Positions 23,295-35,116 of a stretch of DNA of 64,000 nucleotides are shown one piece after another. Source of the DNA: Chaetomium olivaceum (Eukaryota; Ascomycota; Sordariomycetes; Sordariales; Chaetomiaceae); the NCBI GenBank assembly GCA_039881045.1, contig JAYWVB010000020.1, positions 62,001-126,000 of the forward strand. Direction: 5' to 3'. The position numbers were made by a program, and so were the translations under genes. Within the stretch, counting starts at the first letter, position 1. The number at the start of each line of letters is the position of its first letter. The notes under the pieces were generated by a model. That model was not told the origin of the DNA. It made no database searches and worked only from the letters and a program-made list of their open reading frames with translations.

Positions 23295-26200
23295 CAGCGC
23301 TGGCATCAAATCAAATCAAATCAAATCCGGCACCTGACTTGATTTGTTTGACCATTTTGGACCCGGATTTGATTTGATGGCAATACTGGATTTGTTTGAT
23401 TTGATGGATTTGACTACCCCTGCCCGGATAAGGTTATTCCGGGTCGACCACATAGAGAAGGGGTCCTCCAAGACAGCCATGCCCCCGTGTACATCATCTT
23501 CCCGCTGCCCGCAGCCAATTTCGCATACATTGAAGCTCCGAGAGGGTATCGTCGCCGGTAGAGTGTCGCTGCGAGCCTATCGTGAGCTTGGTGAGGCTGA
23601 AGGTGCGCTCACATTCGGTGGCGCAGGGGGGGATTGACAATATCTCAAGCGCCATTTTTGAAAGCCGGGGGAGATCTGATGCTTTTTCTTTCCACCACCG
23701 AACTGGATCATCAACGGGGAGTACAGAGCCCCGTAGATACTCCCCAACTTCGTCAACAACGTCGTTTATACTGGGGTTATCGTAGAAGTCATGTCCAAAG
23801 CCATCAACCTCGCCAGGTTGTTCGGGGGTCTGTGATTGGGTAAGCGGGGGTTCGGCTGCCGCGTAATGCTCGTCGAAGTAAGTTATAAACCGTCGTTGGA
23901 TTTGTTGAATTCGGTGTGAATCTTCGTTGCGGTAGAACATCCGCACCCACTTCATCCTACGTCCCGGGTGAAGAATGAGAGCTGCCCAATAAGCAGGTGT
24001 CTCATCTAGTATCTCCATATACTTCTCGAGCTTGTCGATGGCGTACTTGATGCTCGATTGAAGGCTCGAGAAGGAGGGGACATCGAGTTCATCGTGAAGA
24101 GGAGTTCCGAGCTCGATGCGGGGATCTTGCTGCTTAGCGGCAACTGGGCGACGATGCCCAATACCGGGGAGGTCAACTTCGTAGTCGGCGAATCGGGTGG
24201 GCACGCGGCGAACCCGCTGCGGGTATTGTTGTGCCGCGGGCACCAGGAATGCAGGGAGACGGCCAGCGGGGCGCTCATCGTTGGGCGGAAATATAGAGCT
24301 ATCAAACCCCCCAGAACGTTCAAACTCGATTGAGTATTCACGATGTAGATGCTTGAGATCCCGATGAAGGCTGAAGATGTGGGTGACAACGTCGCTGAGA
24401 TTGGGTTTCCTACCCTCGAACTTCTTGGTGATGAACTTGAAGGGCGCCAAAACAGCTTTGATCTCCGTTAACACTGCCCAATCTTCTGAGGAAAGTAGAG
24501 CCTCGTCAGTGAGGTCCCCTAATCGATTGTAGCGAGCGCTGAACTGCGTGAGAGGCTCGCGAAGAAGGAGGGCGCGCTCAATCATGTGGTAGACTGAGTG
24601 CCAACGAGTGTCGTTATCCGCTTTGAGATGTAGATTTTGGATTGCGGGGTCGACGAGGATAGCACCGAACTCGGCCTGTTCCTCTGGGAGGAGCTTTCCT
24701 ATAAGCAAAAAACTAAGTTAGCCCGGCTTCTAGTAGTTTAGGAGGGAACCGTACCGTGGGTAAAGTCGTTGAAAGTATCTTTTCGCTGTGGCGTACGACG
24801 AGCGAAGTGTACGAGATAGTGAAGCTTCCCTAGCGGCCCAGTTTCTCGCCACGCTACGAGAAGCTCCTTCTCTTGCTCTGCAGACAGTCGCTCGTCTGAA
24901 CCCTCACCCAGCTTCTTAATCGTCTCTTTGTTCTCGCCGTCAAGAAACGCCCTAGCAACAAGGTTCAAGATGTGGCAGATACAGCGAATGCGCTTAACGC
25001 TCTTGAGGGTGTCGATTTGCGCGGTAGAAAGGCGGGGGTTGAAGTGCTTCAGAAGTTCGGTAATGCACGTGTCGTTGTTATCTGCGTTGTCAGCTTGGAA
25101 GAATCCCAGCTTAGATTGGAGCCCAAAACGCTCAATCACCTCAATCATTCCCTTCGCAAGATTTTCGCCATTATGTGTGCCCTTGATGCGTGGAAGGGCC
25201 ATGAGCTTCGTGTTGAATACGCCAGCGTTATCAAAATAGTGCGCAACGACGGCGAAAAAGGCTGCGGTGCCCGGGGATGACCACCCATCAAAGGAGATAT
25301 GAATCGGGTTGGGCGTGGCGAGGAGGTCGCTTTTCAAGGTATCGAACTCGCGGGTGTAGACGGTTTTCAACCAAGCCCGGGCAGTGTTGTGGCTTTTCGG
25401 AAGAAGCTCATCGGCTTGTACGGGGTTCACGAATGAGAGTAACGCCTGGAAGCGTTTATTCTCGACCACCGAGAAGGGGATATCCGAATCAGCCATCCAG
25501 TTGACCAACAGGTCTTTGAACTCATCCTTCTGTTTTGTGTGGGGTGGGAGTTTGACCCTCTTTTTGGTTTGAGCTACTATGAGCTCATCGATTGGGATTT
25601 CTCGCTTGCCCGTAGTAGCCGCCGACGGCACTTCGCCGTCTTTGGTGATACGATGGCGCTTGACGAGATGCTTCCCCGCGGAGGATGTAGCTTCAGCATC
25701 GTAGAGCATACCGCACTGGCTGCATGCCCAGAACTGACCATCTTGGGTACCAGGATCCCCTGGAATGACGCGGAGGAGAAGGGTACCGTGCTTGTGGATC
25801 CACGAGGGACGTGATTTATCGTAGAAGTGCGCGCGGAGGTGGTGTTGACGGTTCTCGGGACCTATAATCAAGGGGTATTCGGTTGGAGGGAGGTTGAGAG
25901 GGAGGGAGCCCACGGCTTGGGCGTCGCGAATCTGCTCTAGGAAGCTCTTCTTAAGCGTGCCGATTCTTGCGAACGCGTTCGTTCTGACCGGGAAGTCACT
26001 CTTGGGAGCAATCGAGATGTCGTCGCCGTCGATGCTGTCCGTAATGGCGCCGCTGGAAACAAGATTAGCCATCGTGAGTGTTGCAAGACCACCCACCCCG
26101 GGTGGCGGGAACCCGGGAAAAAGATGGCCCTCCGACGCGCTGCAAAAGTGGTTGCCAAAGTGGCTGTAAAGGTGGCTGCAAAAGTGGCTGCGAAAGTGGC

Positions 26201-26433
26201 TGTTCCAGGCTAATGCATCTTGGCTTGGGCGCCACCTGAGTCCCTTATTATGGCCTTTTCACCACATATAACCCTACCCCTTCATGATCACATCCATCAA
26301 ATCCATCAAATCCATCAAATCAAATTCAGTTTTGGGTTTGATTTGTTTGGTGCCTCAAAAAATTGGATTTGATTTGTTTATTTGATTTGATTTGATGGAT
26401 TTGTTTGATGGATTTGATTTGTTGCCAGCGCTG
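23295..26433 (-). mobile_element. hAT transposon copy B, intact with perfect target duplication
   Basis: A 3139-bp element with CAGCGCTGGCA termini, subterminal CAAATC-type repeats, an uninterrupted two-exon transposase and identical 8-bp flanks. It lies in opposite orientation to copy A with a 1455-bp spacer. It appears structurally complete and may be, or recently have been, active. Confidence 0.96.
23494..26072 (-). CDS. hAT-family transposase, 840 residues
   Basis: Two exons, 26072-24755 and 24698-23494, are separated by a 56-bp intron (GTACGG..TATAG, phase 1). The protein starts MANLVSSGAITDS; an in-frame GTG 24 bases further upstream is not the start. A BED-like zinc finger lies at C117, C120, H135, H140 (FWACSQCGMLYDAE). 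The catalytic core shows Asp262 in HISFDGWSSPG and Asp328 in FFQADNADNND, an inserted C-x2-H segment (CICHILNLVARAFLDG) and the terminal Glu in the hAT dimerisation block PPCATECERTFSLTKL. Family transposases excise and reinsert DNA flanked by short inverted repeats. The frame is fully open, so this copy could also supply transposase in trans to copy A. Confidence 0.95.
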
Positions 26434-26441
26434 AGGTAAAC
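26434..26441. repeat. 8-bp target-site duplication, right (AGGTAAAC)
   Basis: Exact repeat of 23287-23294, marking the right insertion junction of hAT copy B. Confidence 0.95.
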
Positions 26442-28964
26442 TGCACCATAAAAGTAGGCGGCGAACCGTCCACTGTAACGCGTTTGAGGACTGCGTTCCC
26501 AAGGGGCTATTCCTTAAACTCCGCGACAGCGTCTCTGCCCATTTCAGCGTCTCTTTCCAGAGTGGATTCTCGTGACGACAGCGGGCGGGTAGTGCCGCGC
26601 TTACCCTGGCGCTTCGGGCGCCGGGTCGACCTCTGAGCCCCTTTCGACGAAGAGTCGCCGCGATCCGGACGGGTCTGCCGCTGAGAGGCTGTTCCGCCGC
26701 TGCAACGGTCACAGTACCCACCATACGGCGCTTACAGCGCGGCGGCTGGACAACCTCATCCTCGCTGTGCACACCGGGAGAGTAGTCCTCCTCATCATCG
26801 GTATCGCGACGTCGACGGCGGCGCAGGTCGCGCTGCGAGGCCATTCCGCCAGTCGTTACGTCACAGCGACCAACAGTGTGCTGTAGTGTTGGTGAGCGCG
26901 CGCCTCGTGATGTTGAAGTGGAAAGATGCCAAAGGTTGTAAGAATAGCTCCTAGAAGCATTTTGCGTGCAAGCTGGCCATCTCGGCACTGCTGGTGTGCT
27001 GGGGAACGAGCGTAATATGAACTGCGTACGCGGGTGCGCGGAGAAAGGCGGACTCGACCTCGGAATCGGTAAGGAGGCTGGAACCGGCCTCTCTGGCCTC
27101 CCCGACCCTCCACTTTCCCTCCTGGCTCCAAAACGGGCTCGCAAGAAACCTGCTCGCGAGAAACCCGCTCGGCCGTAAAACGCCTCGTCGTATGCGGTTC
27201 CCAGGGGGTGTAGGGGTCGCGGGTGGCGTGGGGACGAGGGATCGGCTCACCGGTCCCTCGTAACTCTGCCAATCATACCATTGCCGAGATGGAAAGAAGC
27301 CTGAGAAAAGAGGGCCGCCGTAGGACATCGTTATCGCCACGAATCACGACCCTTGACCTGAGGCTGGCATGATCCGTGAGACGTCGCCGGGGGTTGCCTA
27401 GAGCGGCTCAGCCGAAGCGGGGGTTGGCCCGTCGTCTCCTGCAGCGCCTTCCCACATCCGTCTGCATGTGCCTCCTCCTTTTTTCGTCCCAAGTCTGGCG
27501 TCGCCCATGGCAAGGCAGGATCTCCCCGACTCTCCCCGACCCGTCTCCAAGGCGCTGTCGTTTCCGCCAATCAGCTCCTTCTTAAAAGACGATCTGCCTT
27601 GCCGTCGGGGGAGCGGAAGGCGACCGGCGGCGTCAGCAAGGCCACGTCATCGTTTTGGCGGCCGTATCGGCCGGCGTATGGCCCAGAATTAGGCCGCATT
27701 CGGAATCAGGCTGGTTCACCTGCATGTCTCGCCGCAGCTGCGCTGGCATTCGGTCCGATTGTGGCCAAAAGGGTTTACCGAGACGCTCGGCGAGACGCTC
27801 TGGATCTGCCAAGCGAGGGGGGGCCTCCTGGTGTCTCCGCATATGATGAAATCGATATCTGCAGGAGTTCTGTGACTGGTCAGGATACGCAGGTCTTGCA
27901 AATTGCGCGGGGGCACGGAGGGTGGGGGACGGGGGGCTTACCAGGCAAGCATGGATTCTGATCCCACGGGCGAAAGGAGATACTCTGGAAGGTAGAGTGA
28001 AGAGAAATGGGGACGGACGAGGTGAGATGTCGCTGACGGGGAGAAACCAAAACGGGTGTTGGGGTGGCTCTAAAGGGGAGAGGAAGCTCGAAGCCGAGAC
28101 CAGAATCGAGCCAAAAGTTGCAATAGACAAAATGTACCGTAAAGGGCGAGAATATCTTCATCGGCGACGCGACGGCAGGCGGCTAGGGGACGCCAAAGAG
28201 GGCAAGGACGAGGCCGAGGCATCCGGCCTGGCGAAATGGGGATCGGAGCGCGGGCGACATTGGGCTAGCGGGCTGCAGACGAAAGGGCAAGGGAAGAGCG
28301 AAGGAGGATGGAGGAGGGAGAAAGTCGAGAGTACAAGAAATGGACGTCGGAGAAGAGGGCCGCTATTTATGCGGCAGGCGCGGCTGAGCCGTGCGAGGAC
28401 GCGAGTCTGACGGAGCGCTATTCCCGATTGAGAGGGGCGCCATTCCCGGAGGGCACAACAGCATGTTCTGCATTACATTAGAAACAGCTAAATCAGACGA
28501 TTATACAGCCTCTTAGCAAGTATCTATTAACGAAGCGCCTCCCATGCAACCTTCTTTTTGTCTAACTAAGCCATGCCGCAATGAAACCAATATCCAGTGT
28601 CCCTATTCAGTAGACTTGGATCCAACAAGAACCAAAAAATAACGTATCCAATGCCTGCCTGCGTTGAGTGGTTACCCCATGAGGTAGGCGAGCCACCAAT
28701 GTCGGTATCCTTCTCGAACTCCCCAACTCCAGGCCGAGGCATGGGAAAGCGAAGCCAAGTCCGATATGAAAATGCCCCCAACTCCGAAATACCTCACCAC
28801 ACGGCCCGAAATGTCACCATTTTGCTCTACCCAACGCCTATCCGTGAGACCCTGAGGCCGGACCGAGCAATCAGCCCCCTTGGGGAGGGTAACCGCCCGG
28901 GCTTTACCGTAATGCAAGAGCCAGCGAGCTCCTCGAGGCACGGTCGCACTCCCACGCATCAAAA
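26442..28964. other. Long intergenic stretch right of the hAT pair
   Basis: GC-rich with several overlapping open frames, none matching a known family. A minus-strand frame at about 26440-26850 starting MASQRDLRRRRRRD is Arg-rich and is cut by the hAT insertion. It could be the 5' part of whatever transcript the insertion split, but I cannot support it as a gene. The right end includes the 3' flank of the next gene. Confidence 0.4.
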
Positions 28965-30734
28965 TCAAACCGCGCCGCCCTCGTCGTCGTGTGGGCGAAA
29001 GGAACTCTCGCGTTCTCCTTGCAGAGAAGACGGGCGAGACGGCGCGGGACCGCGGCGAGAGGGGTGTGTCCAGCCTCTGGGAGGCCCGGGACTCGACCAA
29101 CCAGTTTCTCGGATCTGAAGCTGCATACCGTGCACATCATTCTCATGATCCGTCATCGCATCTGGCTCCATCGTCAAGGCGAGCGGTCCCTCCAGAAGAA
29201 GAAGCCCGTTCCGGTTAGATGTGGGCCAGGTCTGGTCTGGATGGAGGCCCGAGGAAGGACCAAGTGAGTGCCCTCCCACGTAGGCTGTATGATGGCGCGG
29301 GTAAGGAGGAGGTGGAGGCGGCGTTGGTCGGAACCCAAATTCCCTTCTCTCGCCTCGCGGGGGAAGGAGACGGGGAGAGGACCTGCGCGGCGGCAAATCC
29401 TCCGTCCGAAGAAGCTGGATAGGCTCTTCGGGCGTCCGACTCATAATCCCGTCGCTGGCCGAGACGTACGGAGATTCCCAGTCCTCGGCCTTGCCACGCC
29501 AAACTTCACACACGGAGGTGGCAACGGAGCGGTATCCTTGGTCCATTGTTGTCATGCTGATACTGCTGACGACAGTCCTTGGGCGGTGCGGGGAGGGAGT
29601 TGGTCTTTCGCGCTCGCGTTCCGGTGGTGGCGTCGCCTGCTGCAGTGGCCCACGATACCGTTCCAGTTCCTTTCCTGGGAGCTGTTCTTGGAATGACGGA
29701 ACTTCCCTTAGCCGAAGACGAAGATGATCGTCGTAGTTGCTGTTATAGCTCTGGGGGAGCTCATCTCTTTCCTCTTCGCTGTCGTAAGCACGGTCACCGT
29801 ATTCGAGCTGTCGCTGGGAGAGGTGCGATTCTCCATGCCGTGGCCACGAGGATGAATACTCTGGCTGGGCGTTATCGTTCCATGCTGAACTGCGAGCAAC
29901 CGTTGATGCCGGCTCCGAACCAGGTTCGTAATGCGGACGGCGCGCATTCAATCCAGACTCCCCGGAGTCGGATTGAAAATCTCTCACCTCGGACCCCGAA
30001 GATTTGTCTGCCCACTAGTGTCAGTTTCTCGCTCGAAGCAGGTTGCAGTGCTTCTCGGGGATTTACTTACTCTCATATGTTTCGTGTATGATGTGGTGAC
30101 GTCTATGAGAATTGGGATGCTTGGGTGACTCTTTAGAAGAACGGCGAGGCGGTCGAGTCGGTAGCTTTCTCCCTGACGAGGATCTACCCCGGGACCCCGA
30201 GGGCGAACAATCCTCCGAGTCACGCACACGCCTCGCGTCGGATGTCGATGACCTCCGTAAGAGCCTGTGCTCCCTCAGAATGATTGCTGGTCTGGGAGCA
30301 TCTTCTGGGTAGTCTTCGATGTAGGGGGTTTGCACACGCCGGGTTTTGCTCTCGGTGGGTTTTTTCTTGTCAACTTTGTGGTGTTCTTTGGCGTCGCATC
30401 CTGAGGCAGCCCCGGCCCCAGATGGTCGGGGTTTTGTTGAGCGTCTCCGCCGTTCCCGTTCCCGTTTCTGTTCCTGTTCCTGTTCGGTATCGGTGTCCTC
30501 TTCGGAAACGGTGACTTCGTCTTCATCATCCGCTCTGCTTGCTTCACACGTGCACTTGGCGAGTCTGCGTGGCTTAGGCTTAGGTGACCTCTTTCTCCTA
30601 GGGCTTCTCTCCTTGGTAGTCCTCCTCTCGGTGGTGGCCCTCTGTCCTTCATAGACATAGGCGATGATCACACTATCACCTGAGTCGTAGTCGGTGGTAG
30701 TGGTGGTAGCACTCGGATCGTCGTGGGTGTCCAT
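28965..30734 (-). CDS. Disordered S/R/E/P-rich protein, 568 residues, function unknown
   Basis: Exon 1 is 30734-30071 and exon 2 is 30007-28965, joined across a 63-bp intron (30070-30008, GTAAGT..GGCAG, phase 1) so that HHIIHETYE runs into NKSSGSEVRDFQ. The N-terminal third is Thr-, Arg- and Lys-rich with an acidic EEDTDTEQEQEQ run followed by KRERERRRR. The C-terminal part is Pro/Arg-rich with a PPPPPPYPRHH stretch. No globular domain is recognisable. A pyrimidine-rich leader precedes the ATG and also contains a hydrophobic open frame (30987-30676) that I treat as untranslated. The family is probably restricted to related fungi. Confidence 0.6.
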
Positions 30735-31839
30735 GTTGTCTGATCTTCTCTTGCAGCGCAGCTGCTACACCTTGTGGGATGAGGAAGAGACTTTCAAACA
30801 TCGGGAGGGAGGTAATTGCGAGAAGAATGTCAAAGACCGTCATGGGGGGCAGTCCGTCTGAGAGGAGGGGGAGAAAGTAAAACCCCCACGAGGAGAGGAG
30901 GCAGGTAAAATACGCTGGGAAGGACATTTCTTGGAACATCTGTGGTCCTGTGGAACCTTGACCCAAGTGGCAAAGATACAAAAACAAAAATAATGATCAA
31001 GAATTGGGTGGGAAACTTGTCAAATAAGAGAGAAGAACATTTGTGGCTTTGTGCGTATGGGCTGCATTGGTTTGGCTAAGGCAGCTTAATCAAATGCGAC
31101 CTGCGTGGCAGATGCAACAAGCCATTTCGTGGCTTCGGTTCAGTTTGGGCCGCAGGAGAGCAACCCTTCAGGGCTGGCTAGCCTGGCTGTGAAGCGAGGG
31201 ATGGAGAGTCTGGAGTAACCCGATTTGCGGCTTCTGTTTGAAAGATGTGCTTGCCTCGTTCTTTCGGGCATCCACGTGGTGAGCCAAAACAGGCACTTCG
31301 GGCAGGAAGGCGCTTTCGAATCTCATAGGTCACAATCTCATAGGTCAGGATAGTAAGGCATGAACGATTCGCTGTGGGCTTGCCATCAGTTGAACTCGAA
31401 GCCGGGTCTGGGCCCGAGTGATGCCACCTACCTCTGGTACCTGAGGTACTGTACAGTGCTTACACCTAAACAAGGAACTCCAACTTGAGACACTGGGCTG
31501 CACCTCGACGTGGACCGGCCTGATGGCTTGATGCTGACTTCACCCTGAGACTCCCGCACTCCCGAACTTCCGCGGTGCACACAACGAATTACACGAGAGA
31601 AACGAGTCGGCAAATATCGGCGAATAATCTTTCATGTTTTTATTTAGCAAAAGAATGGAATTTTTGAACTTACCTTGCTCACCTGCGGCCCAACGCGGAT
31701 TGCGGCCCGAAGCAGGCAACATCACTTCAACGTTCCATGACAGGACCCGCCCAAACTTGAAGCACTCTCCCTACCCTGTCTTATGACCGGAATAAATGAC
31801 AAAGAAAATATATTAATTTAAACCTACCATGCCCATATA
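30735..31839. other. Intergenic region
   Basis: Upstream region of the 568-residue protein gene and 3' flank of the next minus-strand gene. No supported gene. Confidence 0.5.
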
Positions 31840-31928
31840 CTATCCACGCCGCGGCTTATTGCGATGACCCTCGCAACTGTCGAGGATCTCACCGTCGTAA
31901 CCGTTGGAACCGTCGAGAATTTTGCCCC

Positions 31929-32717
31929 CTAAACGGTGTGACTGTCAAGGATTTCGCCGTCGTAATCGTCGTAACCGTCGAGGATTTCACCGTCCGGGCC
32001 CGTCGTTCCCGTATACACGTACCAGACAGGTCCAGGCTCCGTGTGCCTTGACCTGCTTCGCCGTCGGCGCCGCTTACCGTCATCCCGGTCGCTCGACCGG
32101 GCCCGTGACCGCCGCCGATCCCCATTCCGATCCCGATCACGATCACGATCCCGTTGGCGGTGCGGATACGGCCGGGCCGGGGGCGGCCTTGGCCTTGACC
32201 TTGAGCGAGAAGGATCTGGCGGATAACCGTGGCCTGACACGTAGCTTGGCGCGTAGACTGGCGCGTAGACTGGTGCATAACCATCAAACTCTCCCGCTCC
32301 ACGGGGCGGCATGGGCCGGGGGAAATAATGGTGATGGTTGATGCCCGCCTCTTTTTCTGCGCGTTCCACATTAGCCCAGGCGTCCTTGAAAATCCTGTCG
32401 AAGTTGTCATCAAATAGGCCATTCTTGTCAACATCCATGCGGCGACGGATTCGTTCGTAAAACTCGTCGTCGAAGGGAGTCCCGGGATGGACGGCGCCCA
32501 TGAAAGGATCATCACGGCGGCTATCTCGACTAGCGCGAGGTACGGAGTCCCAAGGGTCCGCCTCATAAGGACTATATGGATCCCGGCCGCGGTTCCGGCC
32601 ACGGTCACGGCCACGGCCCCAATCCTCGTTCCCATACTTGTACTGGTTACCGCTTTGGATCCCCTGGACATATTGAACTCCCTGGACATATTGTCCAGAG
32701 TAAGGATTGTATACCAT
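31929..32717 (-). CDS. Low-complexity Tyr/Arg/Asp-rich protein, 262 residues, function unknown
   Basis: The start chosen is the ATG at 32717 (context ACAAAATGG); the open frame extends further 5' without an ATG. The N-terminus is Tyr/Gln-rich (NPYSGQYVQGVQYVQGIQSG). A short middle segment, DEFYERIRRRMDVDKNGLF then DDNFDRIFKDAWANVERAEK, looks folded and helical. Tandem APVYAPVYAPSY and an RS/RD-rich tract (QRDRDRDRDRNGDRRR) follow. The C-terminus holds two DGEILD motifs, and further copies lie past the stop in another frame. The RS/RD tract is reminiscent of RNA-processing proteins, but no RNA-binding domain is seen. Confidence 0.6.
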   Translation of the reverse strand: MVYNPYSGQYVQGVQYVQGIQSGNQYKYGNEDWGRGRDRGRNRGRDPYSPYEADPWDSVPRASRDSRRDDPFMGAVHPGTPFDDEFYERIRRRMDVDKNGLFDDNFDRIFKDAWANVERAEKEAGINHHHYFPRPMPPRGAGEFDGYAPVYAPVYAPSYVSGHGYPPDPSRSRSRPRPPPARPYPHRQRDRDRDRDRNGDRRRSRARSSDRDDGKRRRRRSRSRHTEPGPVWYVYTGTTGPDGEILDGYDDYDGEILDSHTV

Positions 32718-33022
32718 TTTGTTGGAGTATCCCGAAGCGGCCGACACTCTGGAGTCCCATGAACCCAGGCCGAACACGTAGAGCGGGTTTAAATGTGACA
32801 ATTAATACCGCCCGCGATTGCTTTGAGTCCGTACAATGGGTGCAAGATGGTAACGGCGGAACAATATGATTTTTGGTACCCTCAACCTGAACTGTTCGGT
32901 GGGTATAAAGCCGATGACTGGGACAAAGAAAAAAAGGACCATTGTATTCTACAGAACCCAAAAGAAAAAATGAGATCAAGTAAAAAGGAAAAGAAAAAGT
33001 AAAAGTGAACGTCCGACCCCAG
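32718..33022. other. Short intergenic region between two minus-strand genes
   Basis: About 300 bp holding the leader of the 262-residue gene and the 3' end of the Lunapark gene. No separate feature seen. Confidence 0.5.
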
Positions 33023-34234
33023 TTAACGGGTCCCTTTCCCTCTCCGTTTCCGTGATCCGTCAGTGACCACGCCCTTTCCCTCCGGCTCTGTTTCGGAAAT
33101 ATCCTTCTCCACTTCGACAAGGTCGCTCGAGCTTCTGCTCGCGCTGTCGTCGATAGACTCAACCTTGATATCGGGGGGGCTCCGCCGTCCTAGCGCCTCT
33201 TGTACCAGCTGCTTTCCCTCATCCAATTCCCCGTTAGAAGCCCCGCAGGCCATGCACTTCCACATGCCTAGCTCGGACAACGACTTTGTTCCAGGCGGTG
33301 CCTGTCCGTTGACCAAGCGGCAGCTGGAGCACATCAGGACAATCCTGTTTTTGGCGGCCGTCTCGTCCTCGCCCAGGAGAGTATCCAAGATGCGGTCGTA
33401 CCAGTGCGATTCGGCAGGGGGGGCCATTGCGGCGGGTGGGTATTGCATGAACGCAGGGACCGGTCTTCCGTCAAACGCATTGGGAGCAAACTCGGCCAAT
33501 GCATCCAGGTCGGATTGCGCGGTCTGTGGCCGAGACGGGGTACCGAGCCTGCTGTGCGGCCTAGACTGGGGAGTGCCAGGACGGGGAATGGGAGGTCGTT
33601 GAATGTTGGCCGTGGGCGGGGGCGGCATATTCGTTCGCTGGGGCATCCCCGGGTGCTTTGCATTCGGTCGCCCTTCGTTGTCCCGCTCCGCGGCGTCACC
33701 TCCCTCGGTTGTCTTCTTCCCCTTCTTCTGCTTGTTCCCGGTCTCGCCATACTTCTCTAGCAACTCCAGCGTCGAATCGTACTTTGTCGCATCCTTCAAC
33801 TTCTGGATGGTCTTTGCGCGTTCTGTCTGATATTCCTTAAGTCGCACGCTGCGCCTCTGAATGCGGTAGTCGAAGAAAGCCGTGACAGCAGCACGGACGA
33901 GGGTGATCAGAACCGGACCGCCGGCAATGCCCGTCCATTCCCAAGCTCCCATGTACCTCCATCCCACGACCAATACCAAAACGATACCATAAACCAAGTA
34001 TGCGAAGCCGAGGTAGAGCGTGCAGAGTAGCTTGATCCGTCGTGATTTGGCCCGGTCCTGGTCGAGCCGCGTTTGGGTAGTTGTAATTTTGGCGGAGAGA
34101 GCGGAAAGTGCCTTCTCAAACGATGCCGGGGAGGATTCATCCTTCTATAAAAAATGAATATGGTTAGATGACCGACCGGAAGTTGAACCTGGGTTTCTTT
34201 GGGTACTCACCCCCCACGGCCAAAAGGAGACCAT
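33023..34234 (-). CDS. LNP1: Lunapark homologue, ER network junction protein, 381 residues
   Basis: Lunapark stabilises three-way junctions of the tubular endoplasmic reticulum. Exon 1 (34234-34211) encodes only MVSFWPWG; a 66-bp intron (34210-34145, GTGAGT..TATAG, phase 0) precedes exon 2 (34144-33023). Two membrane segments lie at about residues 47-69 and 77-99 (LGFAYLVYGIVLVLVVGW; GGPVLITLVRAAVTAFF), followed by a basic coiled segment. A Pro-rich linker leads to the diagnostic Lunapark zinc ribbon with Cys 280, 283, 305 and 308 (VLMCSSCRLVNG, MWKCMACGASNG). The acidic tail ends in a basic RKRRGKGTR. Length and order match the fungal family. It is divergent from IMH1 across a shared upstream region. 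Confidence 0.93.
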
Positions 34235-35116
34235 TGTCGCAGAAGTTAAAAAGGTTGTCGCCTACGATGGGCAATGAGCGTTAGAAGAAGAAAAAAAAAT
34301 CGTTTGCCTTGCCAGAAACGACTGGCCGGCAGAGGTTCCAGTTGTTTTGCGGTGTCGGGTTATGTCGTGCTGTAGCTTGCCTCCGGCCTTCCCCAGCCAC
34401 AAGAGGTGACCAGCAGTAAAGAGGACAAGGAAGCCCAGAAGCTTGTGTACGGTGACCTCATGGTTGCTTATAGCGATATCCTTGGCTCTCCTTTTGTCCC
34501 ATGCAACATAAACGAGTTTCATCACCCCAGCCACACGGAGCAAATGGAAAGGGCAGTAATTTCTCTTGGCTTCATATCTTCAGACTATTATAATGAGTGT
34601 TTATTCTACATCAACAAGGAGGCTGGAGTTAGAGCATGAGGAACGTAATGTATGTATGCATGCTTGTATCGGGTAAACATTCGGGCCCGTTAACCGGGGC
34701 TTCGTACCACTAACCCCTGTCCCCACATGGCTGTTGCCGGCGGCAGTGTCGTCGCAGCTTAGGTCAGGGGTCCCTAATCTGGGGGTCATGCAAGGCTGCT
34801 GTCGCACAGGCGAAGTGCGGCGCAGAGAGCCGAAACGACAACTATCCACTCGAGATTGAGCAAAGGATGGCGTTGTTGATCCGAAGAGGGAGTGGAACTT
34901 GAACCTTTGTGTGTCACTCAAATCTTCTTTTTATTTCTTGAATTCCGTTATTTGCTGCCCGGGATAGTGGTGATTCCCTCTTACCATAGACCGTGGAGAG
35001 AGGTGCTTTTGGTGTTGTTGATCAGTGTTCACTCCTCGCCGCAGCAACCGAACCGCGCCCTTCCAGGACGACGCCGACGATTCCAGCTTGTCGCTGGGTT
35101 GCTATAACTTATAGCC
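34235..35116. promoter_or_regulatory. Shared upstream region of divergent LNP1 and IMH1
   Basis: An 882-bp gap separates the two start codons on opposite strands, and no gene is seen in it. Both promoters must lie here. No specific binding sites are claimed. Confidence 0.5.

Noticed and set aside
18708..26433. Inversion between the two hAT copies as the cause of copy A's mismatched flanks
   Set aside because: A simple inversion would also scramble copy B's flanks, but copy B has a perfect AGGTAAAC duplication.
26326..27340. Minus-strand frames right of hAT copy B
   Set aside because: Low-complexity Arg/Ser-rich translation with no family match, and one runs into the hAT terminus; insufficient evidence for a gene.
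27633..28410. Overlapping frames on both strands around 28 kb
   Set aside because: GC-rich sequence opens several frames at once; none has a recognisable motif or exon structure.
30676..30987. Minus-strand open frame with hydrophobic stretches upstream of the 568-residue protein
   Set aside because: It overlaps the ATG in a different frame, the hydrophobicity follows from a CT-rich leader, and no splice path joins it to the gene.
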